Source of the DNA: Ruminococcus flavefaciens
Lineage (GTDB): Bacteria > Bacillota > Clostridia > Oscillospirales > Ruminococcaceae
Direction: 5' to 3'
DNA length: 8,386 nt
Assembly: GCA_902796705.1 (NCBI GenBank)
Contig: CADBQF010000148.1
Location: 1-8,386 of the forward strand
The notes below the pieces were generated by a model. That model made no database searches. It was not told the origin of the DNA and saw nothing but the letters and a program-made list of their open reading frames with translations. Positions 1 to 5,061 of the stretch are shown in pieces. The position numbers were made by a program, and so were the translations under genes. Positions within the stretch are counted from its first letter, which is position 1. Every line of letters starts with the position of its first letter.

Positions 1-293
1 AAATACAGATCAGCACGTTACCCATGAAAGAACTGTGTCTTTTAGTGGGGGAAACCTTTCTGAGGAAAGGTTCTCCCCCAAACCCCCCTCCAAAGACTTT
101 TAACATGAAATTTTCCCTGACGGGACGCTCTGGCAAATCTTGCCGTACACGATAACTTATCGTGAGCGTCCCGTCAGGGAAAATTTGACGCTGAAAGTTT
201 TAGGAAAGGGGTTTGGGGAAGAACCCTTTTTCAAAAGGGTTTTCCCCAATAAGAGAGGCGGTTCTTTCGTGAGCAGCGTGCTAATCTGTATTT
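1..293. repeat. Long imperfect palindrome with nested hairpins (MITE-like or bidirectional terminator-like element)
   Basis: The first 293 bases have no credible gene but are symmetric about position 147. The outer arms 1-16 and 278-293 match as an inverted repeat at 15 of 16 bases; 26-33 pairs exactly with 261-268; the inner arms 108-130 and 164-186 are a perfect 23-bp inverted repeat. Each arm also folds by itself: 46-60 with 65-80 on the left (one bulge), and 213-230 with 233-249 on the right (one bulge), and these two hairpins are themselves mirror images around 147. The centre holds two small hairpins, 132-144 and 148-164. The element ends ten bases before the stop of the kinase gene, so its RNA could end transcription from either side. 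The left edge may lie outside the window, and no target-site duplication can be tested. The arrangement suggests a non-coding mobile or dispersed repeat; mobility is inference. Confidence 0.8.
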
Positions 294-303
294 ATCGTGC
301 TGC

Positions 304-1308
304 TTACACGGGGGAGGAGTAGAAGCGGATATCGAAGTATGCACCGCAGTCAGGGTTGTTTCCGGCTTTGATCGTGCCGTTCTGGCTGGTGATTATCATA
401 CGGGCGAGGGCGAGTCCTATGCCGAAATTCTTGTCGCCGGAGTCCTTTCCCTTATAGAATCTTTTGAAGATATCCGGCAGGTCGTCCTTGGGGATACCGC
501 AGCCTGTATCTGAGATGAGTATTTGAGTAAATACCGGATTTTCCTCGGTATATATGGATATTTTGCCGCCGGGGGGAGTGTGTTCCATGCAGTTCTTGAC
601 GATATTTCCGACGGCTTCGCACGTCCATGAGATATCACCGTGAAAATTTCCGCTTGCCTTTATTTCAAGAGTCTGGTCGTGAAGCTCTATCGGGATACGC
701 AGAGCCATGCAGGAGCGTTCTATAAGTTCTCCGAGGGGGATCTCCTCACTGGCGAAGCGTGCAGTTCCGGCATCGAGCTTTGACATTTTCAGCAGGGCAG
801 TTATGAGCCAGTCGATGCGGCTGAGAAGTTCACGCAGTTTGCGGGCTGTCTCAAGCCGTTTGCTGTCGGGGACTTTTTCTTCCGAGAGCATCGAAACGAG
901 CAGATTCACCGAAGTGAGCGGAGTCCTTATCTGATGTGATATATCCGCTATGGAATCGGCAAGGTAGACCTTGTCGTTTTTCAGGTCGTTCTGCTGCTGA
1001 CGGAGACAGACGGTCATTTTGTATATCTCGCTGCTGAGAATGGAGAGTTCGCCCTCTGAAAAGGTATCGAGATGCAGATGATCGTCACCGTGGAGGATAC
1101 GGTCAACTTCCGATGAGAGCCTGTTTATCATCTTGTATCTCTTTTTGGTCGAGATAATGAAAAGGCAGGTCATCGCCGCACAGGAGAGTATTATTATAAG
1201 TACAGCGTATTCCCTGAATTTAAGTGCAGATACGGCTGCCGCTGCGATAACGGCGAGGTGAGCGGCAAGCATTGAAGCGACTTCATGGTTGCGGAGAAGT
1301 TTCATCAT
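304..1308 (-). CDS. Sensor histidine kinase (VanS/OmpR-partner type), two-component system
   Basis: This is a membrane sensor kinase that autophosphorylates on a histidine and passes the phosphate to the regulator encoded just upstream. Two hydrophobic segments (about residues 11-29 and 35-53) are separated by only a handful of residues, so there is almost no extracellular sensor domain. A short linker follows, then the dimerisation/H-box region with ISHQIRTPLTS (His125), the N box EAVGNIVKNCMEHT (231-244), G1 DTGCGIP (267-273), the F box FKRFYKG (281-287) and G2 GIGLALA (296-302), so all catalytic motifs are present. The 334-residue length is usual for small kinases of this type. The start codon shares one base with the regulator's stop (TGATG), with AGGGTGG just upstream as ribosome site; a second ATG follows directly. 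The signal is unknown. The tiny loop resembles intramembrane-sensing kinases such as BceS, but no ABC transporter is adjacent. Confidence 0.95.
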   Translation of the reverse strand: MMKLLRNHEVASMLAAHLAVIAAAAVSALKFREYAVLIIILSCAAMTCLFIISTKKRYKMINRLSSEVDRILHGDDHLHLDTFSEGELSILSSEIYKMTVCLRQQQNDLKNDKVYLADSIADISHQIRTPLTSVNLLVSMLSEEKVPDSKRLETARKLRELLSRIDWLITALLKMSKLDAGTARFASEEIPLGELIERSCMALRIPIELHDQTLEIKASGNFHGDISWTCEAVGNIVKNCMEHTPPGGKISIYTEENPVFTQILISDTGCGIPKDDLPDIFKRFYKGKDSGDKNFGIGLALARMIITSQNGTIKAGNNPDCGAYFDIRFYSSPV

Positions 1309-1976
1309 CAGTCCACCCTGTATCCCAGACCTCTGACTGTCTTGATGATAGCCGGGTTCTGCGGATCTTTCTCTATCTTTTCACGAAGCCGCTTGATGTA
1401 GACGGTCAGCGTGTTGTCGTTGACGAATTCTCCGGCTATGTCCCATATCGATTCGAGGAGCTTCGTTCGTGAGAGGACTGTTCCACGGTTGTTGATGAAA
1501 ACGAGCAGAAGCCTGTATTCAAGGGCGGAGAGGAAGAGATCCTGACCGTTCCTGTTGGCTGTTCCACGGACGGTATCGACCGTAACATCGCCAAGCTGGG
1601 TGACAGAACCGGTATTTCCGGTGAGGCGGAGGATATTCTTTATGCGTGAGACGAGTTCCCTCGGACGGAAAGGCTTTGAGATATAGTCGTCAGCACCGAG
1701 GTCGAAGCCGGTGACGGTGCTGAATTCGTCACCGGAAGCCGTGAGGAATATCACCGGAGTCCCGCTGCTTTTTTTGATAGCCGAGCAGACAGCGAAGCCG
1801 TTCCCCTCAGAGAGCGAGACATCAAGGAGAACGATGTCGAAGTGTTCTTCCTCAGCGAGCCTTATCGCCTCTGTCTGACCGGAAGCCGACTTCACGGAAA
1901 AACCCTCGGACATGAGGAACTCAGTGAGGTTGGCGACAATTTCATTGTTATCGTCCACGAGCAGTATCTTGTTCAT
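1308..1976 (-). CDS. OmpR/PhoB-family response regulator
   Basis: This is a DNA-binding response regulator, first gene of the regulator-kinase operon. The receiver domain (about residues 1-115) has the acidic pair Asp8-Asp9, the phosphoacceptor Asp52 in DIVLLDVSL, the switch Thr79 in VIFLTAS and Lys101 in ISKPFRPREL. The C-terminal part is a winged-helix domain of trans_reg_C type, including LSRTKLLESIWD, the recognition helix region LTVYIKRLREKIE and the closing KTVRGLGYRVD. The 222-residue length is normal for the family. The ATG is supported by AGGAGA seven bases upstream, and a strong promoter lies behind it on the same strand. It resembles VanR/BceR-type regulators, but no resistance or transporter gene is next to it, so its targets are unknown. 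The shared 219-base region with rpe makes control of the divergent rpe-rnf operon possible; this is inference only. Confidence 0.96.
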   Translation of the reverse strand: MNKILLVDDNNEIVANLTEFLMSEGFSVKSASGQTEAIRLAEEEHFDIVLLDVSLSEGNGFAVCSAIKKSSGTPVIFLTASGDEFSTVTGFDLGADDYISKPFRPRELVSRIKNILRLTGNTGSVTQLGDVTVDTVRGTANRNGQDLFLSALEYRLLLVFINNRGTVLSRTKLLESIWDIAGEFVNDNTLTVYIKRLREKIEKDPQNPAIIKTVRGLGYRVD

Positions 1977-2014
1977 ATGTATATCTCCTGTAGATCAAAG
2001 ATTTTATTATAAAA

Positions 2015-2043
2015 ATTATAACACAAAACGGGCAGAATATCAA
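2015..2043 (-). promoter_or_regulatory. Predicted sigma-A promoter for the two-component operon
   Basis: Read on the minus strand, TTGATA (2043-2038) and a perfect TATAAT (2020-2015) are separated by 17 bases. Transcription would start near 2008, about 30 bases before the regulator's ATG at 1976 and with its ribosome site AGGAGA (1989-1984) inside the leader. A second TATAAT just downstream (2011-2006) lacks a matching -35 box. Confidence 0.8.
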
Positions 2044-2094
2044 GGCGGAATTCTTCTGTATAATTAGGTAAATAAAAAAATCAATTCAAGCATA

Positions 2095-2123
2095 TTGACG
2101 TGAAAGGATAAATATATTATAAT
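2095..2123 (+). promoter_or_regulatory. Predicted sigma-A promoter for the rpe-rnfDEA operon
   Basis: TTGACG (2095-2100) and a perfect TATAAT (2118-2123) are separated by exactly 17 bases, close to the ideal housekeeping promoter. Transcription should start at about 2129-2131, about 65 bases before the rpe TTG start. The -35 boxes of this and the divergent promoter are 51 bases apart (2044-2094), an AT-rich stretch where a shared regulator could bind. I saw no convincing operator repeat there. Confidence 0.82.
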
Positions 2124-2131
2124 AAAAGAGT

Positions 2132-2194
2132 ATGAATGATAAGACAATAGTGTACAGCCTGCGTGCAGGTTCAGTAAAACGGAAGAAGTGGTAA
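2132..2194 (+). CDS. Possible 20-codon leader peptide ORF before rpe
   Basis: An ATG at 2132 opens a 20-codon frame (MNDKTIVYSLRAGSVKRKKW) ending in TAA at 2192-2194, one base before the TTG start of rpe. The predicted transcription start is only one to three bases before this ATG, so the message would be nearly leaderless. There is no clear Shine-Dalgarno site ahead of it, only AAAAGAG, which mostly overlaps the presumed start. The basic C-terminal end lies over the purine-rich stretch that acts as rpe's ribosome site, so translation of the mini-ORF could be coupled to rpe initiation. It is short enough to be chance; I recognise no known leader peptide. Conservation of the frame in relatives would decide. 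Confidence 0.3.
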   Translation: MNDKTIVYSLRAGSVKRKKW

Positions 2195-2195
2195 A

Positions 2196-2855
2196 TTGAA
2201 TTATTATGTATCAGCATCTGTGCTTAGTGCAGATATGCTCGAACTCAGAAATGAGATAAAACGTATCGGGGAAAGCGGCATCGAGATGCTCCATTTTGAT
2301 GTCATGGATGGTATCTTCGTGAATAATATCACATACGGCCTGCCTGTCCTTGAAATGGTCAGAAAAGCTACAGACCTCGTTCTCGATGTCCACCTGATGA
2401 TCACAGATCCCCTGAAATATGTAAAAAGATTCGCTGAAAGCGGTGCGGATATCATATCTTTCCATACCGAGAGCCGGAGCGATACGCTCGAAACGATAAG
2501 AGCGATACATGAAGCCGGTGCAAAGGCTGCCGTTGCCATAAAGCCCGCTACTCCTGCGGAGGAGGTGTTCAGATTCCTCCCGGAAGTCGATATGGTGCTC
2601 GTTATGACGGTAGAACCGGGATTCGGTGGTCAGAGCTTCATTCCGGAGTGTACTGACAAGGTCAGAAAAGTCCGTGAGGAGATAAAGCGTCTCGGCCTTG
2701 ATATCGATGTAGAAGTTGACGGAGGCATCAATTCTTCAACTGCCGGAGAAGTCATTGAGGCAGGTGCAAATGTACTTGTTTCCGGAAGCTATCTCTTCAA
2801 GGCAGATGATATGAAAAAAGCCGCTGCCAGCCTGAAAGCAGGTAGTGTATGCTGA
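2196..2855 (+). CDS. rpe: Ribulose-phosphate 3-epimerase
   Basis: This cytosolic TIM-barrel enzyme interconverts D-ribulose 5-phosphate and D-xylulose 5-phosphate in the pentose phosphate pathway. Family signatures are complete: SASVLSAD near the N-terminus, HFDVMDG with His33 and Asp35, DVHLMITDP with His66, the phosphate loop MTVEPGFGGQSF (137-148) and VEVDGGI with Asp175. His33, Asp35, His66 and Asp175 correspond to the metal-ligand/catalytic set of the family. At 219 residues it has the usual length. The start is TTG at 2196: an in-frame TAA lies upstream at 2175, and the family N-terminus begins right here. The ribosome site is the purine-rich GGAAGAAGTGG (2181-2191), not ideal, so basal translation may be modest. 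It overlaps the next gene by 7 bases, making it the first certain gene of an operon with three Rnf-like genes. A related hexulose-phosphate epimerase specificity cannot be excluded. Confidence 0.95.
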   Translation: MNYYVSASVLSADMLELRNEIKRIGESGIEMLHFDVMDGIFVNNITYGLPVLEMVRKATDLVLDVHLMITDPLKYVKRFAESGADIISFHTESRSDTLETIRAIHEAGAKAAVAIKPATPAEEVFRFLPEVDMVLVMTVEPGFGGQSFIPECTDKVRKVREEIKRLGLDIDVEVDGGINSSTAGEVIEAGANVLVSGSYLFKADDMKKAAASLKAGSVC

Positions 2856-3799
2856 AAAAAGCTGAAAGGGAACGTCATACCTTTCCGGATATGATGCTCA
2901 CTTTGCTCGTGCTGGTGCTTATGGCGTTTTTCTATCATGGGATACACGCTCTTATGCTCGCAGCAGTCTGTGCGGCATTTTCGCTCGCTGCTGAGATGAT
3001 ATCGGTGAAGTTCCTCGGCAGGGAATTCAGATACGGCGACCTCATGTGCATCACGGACGGCATCATTCTTTCTCTGATGATGCCGGCTTCAATGGCGTAC
3101 AGGGCAGCGGCAGCAGGAAGCGTATTTGCTGTCGTTTGTGCCAAGAACGTATTCGGCGGAAGGAAGAATATGATATTCTCTCCTGCGGCTGCCGGATATA
3201 TCTTCATGCTGACTTCGTGGAAAAAGGATATGCTCAGCTTCCCGGAAACATATGCACACACGGGATTTTTTGCAGACACCGAAGGACTTGCCAGCTCTGC
3301 ATCACATATCTACAATACGACAGGCAGAATGGAACATACAGGCTATGAGATACTCATGGGAAGTTTCAGCGGCCCAATGGGGGGAGTAAGCATACTCCTT
3401 CTCATGATCGCAGCAGCCGTGCTTATACTCAGAAAGGATATCTCTGCCGGTGCGTTCGCCGGAACGATAGCTTCAACTGTTCTGTTTGCGGCTATTGCGG
3501 CAGAACACGGGACTAAAATGCGTACAGCAGCCCTTGCTGTGGCTATGAATATGGTGCTTTTTGCTGCGGTGTATATCGTATCAGACAAAAGGCTCGCACC
3601 GAGGAAGGCTCATTTTGCGTTCTTCTACGGATTCTTCACGGCGGCGGCGGCATATATCCTCGTCCTGACTATGGCGAAGGAGAATGCTATTGTGATCGTC
3701 TCCGTACTCATGGCACCTGCCGCACTGGGATTCCGCACGCTTGAGGACAAGATAGACATTCTCAGTGCAGAGGAAGTCTCCGCAAAGGAGGCAGAATGA
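2849..3799 (+). CDS. rnfD: RnfD/NqrB-like membrane protein, divergent
   Basis: This is a polytopic membrane protein of the NQR2/RnfD/RnfE family, with about nine or ten hydrophobic segments over 316 residues, close to normal RnfD length. The best signature is FAVVCAKNVFGGRKN followed by FSPAAAGYIFML (roughly 93-121), which matches the RnfD consensus (FAV..AKQ.(Y/F)GG...N.FNPA..GY). A second match is YIVSDKRLAP (242-251), corresponding to the DP.T.P motif. In Rnf complexes this subunit carries covalent FMN on a Thr of an SGAT-type motif. Here the equivalent stretch reads LASSASHI (147-154), with Ser152 in the acceptor position and no Asp at the usual place before it, so flavinylation is doubtful, though serine could in principle accept FMN. 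ATG 2849 overlaps the rpe stop by 7 bases; a weak GCAGG lies upstream. Family assignment is firm, electron-transport function is not. Confidence 0.85.
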   Translation: MLKKAERERHTFPDMMLTLLVLVLMAFFYHGIHALMLAAVCAAFSLAAEMISVKFLGREFRYGDLMCITDGIILSLMMPASMAYRAAAAGSVFAVVCAKNVFGGRKNMIFSPAAAGYIFMLTSWKKDMLSFPETYAHTGFFADTEGLASSASHIYNTTGRMEHTGYEILMGSFSGPMGGVSILLLMIAAAVLILRKDISAGAFAGTIASTVLFAAIAAEHGTKMRTAALAVAMNMVLFAAVYIVSDKRLAPRKAHFAFFYGFFTAAAAYILVLTMAKENAIVIVSVLMAPAALGFRTLEDKIDILSAEEVSAKEAE

Positions 3800-3800
3800 C

Positions 3801-4418
3801 ATGAAGGAAAGAAAGACTTCTGTTTTTGACGGACTGCTTGCGGATAATACCGTGCTTTCATCACTAATGGTGATATCTCCGGTCATCGTATGCGGAGATA
3901 CGCTCAGGAATGCGGCGGCTCTCATAGCTGCATTTTCTGTTATAACATTCTTTTCTGTGATGATATCCTCGTTCGTTCCGAGGAAGATACCGTATGCCGC
4001 AAGGATCGTATCGTATGCGGTCATATCCTCGCTGATATACATACCGGTAAGGATCGCAGCAGGCGAATTCTGGCCGGAAGCCGTTGAGAGGATAGGGATA
4101 TATTTTCCGCTGCTCGCAGTCAATTCCCTTATCGTATTCCAGACGGAAGCACGCTTTTTCCGCATGAAGCGGACGAACATGGTGCTGTCCCTCGTATTTT
4201 ATATACTCGGATTCGATGCGGTCATGCTCGTTACAGCATTCGTGAGGGAACTGCTCGCATACGGAACTATCAACAGCATGATGACCGATACCCCGATGCT
4301 CATAAGCGGCCTTGGAAAGCCGTTCGGCGGTTTCATTTTCCTCGGTATGCTCTGCGGCATCTACAGGAAGATACGCTCGGCAGCAGGTCACAGAAAAGAA
4401 GAAGAGCAGGAGGAATGA
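3801..4418 (+). CDS. rnfE: RnfE/NqrD-like membrane protein lacking both cluster cysteines
   Basis: This is a 205-residue integral membrane protein with about six helices. It aligns along its length with RnfE/RsxE: FDGLLADNTVLSSLMVISPV corresponds to the N-terminal GL.KNN..LV.LLGLCP region, IGIYFPLLAVNSLIVFQTEA (99-116) to [20 protein letters not shown], and VRELLAYGTI (148-157) to LREIIGNGTL. In Rnf the two cysteines in these first two motifs bind the intramembrane [2Fe-2S] cluster shared with RnfA. Here they are Ser26 and Ser109; the only nearby cysteine, Cys31, is out of register. The start at 3801 is chosen over an upstream in-frame ATG at 3765, inside rnfD, because AAAGGAGG (3784-3791) is nine bases before it and rnfD's stop is one base before it. 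The acidic tail EEEQEE is unremarkable. An electron-carrying role in the standard Rnf manner seems unlikely. Confidence 0.85.
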   Translation: MKERKTSVFDGLLADNTVLSSLMVISPVIVCGDTLRNAAALIAAFSVITFFSVMISSFVPRKIPYAARIVSYAVISSLIYIPVRIAAGEFWPEAVERIGIYFPLLAVNSLIVFQTEARFFRMKRTNMVLSLVFYILGFDAVMLVTAFVRELLAYGTINSMMTDTPMLISGLGKPFGGFIFLGMLCGIYRKIRSAAGHRKEEEQEE

Positions 4419-4421
4419 GCT

Positions 4422-4991
4422 TTGTTCATCGTCAATGAGATAATCGTGCTGCTCGCTTCAAATCTTATTCTGATGCAGGCACTCGGCACAAGTACATTGT
4501 TCATAGCAGCCGGAAGCAGGAAGCAATTGCTGACTACAGCCGGCATAATAACAATATTCACAACAACAGGCTCTGCGGCAGCTTTCGTGTGCGATAAGAT
4601 AACAGGCGGCGAAAAAGTCATCTCGCTGCTCATGTACACGGTATCTGTCGGAGTGCTTTATATGCTTCTTCTCTCTGCATTATATTTTTTCAGCAGGGAG
4701 CTATTTGTAAAAATAAGGAGATATATCCATATTTCCGCCTTCAACTGTGCTGTTATGGGAACGCTCTTCACTATAAGCGGAAAGGCAGCACAGGACTCAG
4801 CTCTCATGCACTTCGGCAGCTATGTCGGAGCAGGCCTGCAGGCAGGAGCCGGATTCGTTATTGCGGCTCTTATCCTTTCGGCAGCTTACGGGAGACTTTG
4901 TTCGGCGGAAGTCCCTGCATCTTTCAGGGGATTCCCGGCGATGCTGATATATCTCGGCATAATATCAATGGCAGTGTACGCACTTAGCTGA
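4422..4991 (+). CDS. rnfA: RnfA/NqrE-like membrane protein with one of two cluster cysteines lost
   Basis: This is a 189-residue, roughly six-helix membrane protein matching RnfA/RsxA in length and in order of motifs. [21 protein letters not shown] corresponds to [33 protein letters not shown] (104-116) to LPLITTNCAVLGVAL, and [13 protein letters not shown] (164-176) to the conserved VPAPFRG.AIALI near the C-terminus. The first cluster cysteine is replaced by Ser24, while the second, Cys109 in FNCAVMG, is kept. In standard Rnf both hold a [2Fe-2S] cluster together with RnfE. Translation starts at TTG 4422, supported by AGGAGG (4408-4413) eight bases upstream; the gene begins three bases after the rnfE stop. 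It is the last gene of the rpe-rnfD-rnfE-rnfA set. No rnfB follows it, although rnfA and rnfB are usually adjacent in clostridial rnfCDGEAB operons. Confidence 0.85.
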   Translation: [189 protein letters not shown]

Positions 4992-4993
4992 CA

Positions 4994-5010
4994 CGGCACT
5001 CGCTGTGCCG
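4994..5010 (+). terminator. Probable weak intrinsic terminator after rnfA
   Basis: CGGCAC (4994-4999) and GTGCCG (5005-5010) form a perfect 6-bp GC-rich stem with a 5-base loop, followed by GGGCTTTCT. It begins three bases after the rnfA stop. The U-tract is short, so read-through into the next gene is possible, especially as I see no convincing promoter in 5011-5061. Confidence 0.45.
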
Positions 5011-5061
5011 GGCTTTCTGCGGTGATATATAGATAGATATCTGCCTTTAGGAGAGGCTTTG

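Noticed and set aside
140..322. 60-codon plus-strand frame in the palindrome
   Set aside because: It lies almost wholly inside the inverted-repeat element, lacks a ribosome site, and its sequence is a by-product of the hairpin arms; it also runs into the end of the kinase gene.
2158..2169. CCTGC-GT-GCAGG inverted repeat in the rpe leader
   Set aside because: The loop would be only two bases; it is too small to be a believable hairpin.
3765..3800. Upstream in-frame start for the RnfE-like gene adding 12 residues
   Set aside because: No ribosome site precedes 3765 and it lies inside rnfD; the start at 3801 has AAAGGAGG at good distance and gives an N-terminus that fits the family.
3581..4180. 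199-codon minus-strand frame
   Set aside because: It is antisense to the rnfD-rnfE junction, whose proteins have clear family motifs; no ribosome site and no recognisable protein.
3864..4391. 175-codon minus-strand frame
   Set aside because: It is an antisense shadow of the RnfE-like gene, with a His/Tyr/Arg-rich composition typical of reverse-frame reading.
4831..4850. GCAGGCCTGC palindrome with repeated GCAGG in rnfA
   Set aside because: It lies within a conserved coding stretch (GAGLQAGAG) and is explained by glycine/alanine codons.
5011..5061. Possible promoter with TATAGA/TAGATA before the DUF4015-like gene
   Set aside because: No acceptable -35 box is present at 16-18 bases upstream of any of the -10-like strings.
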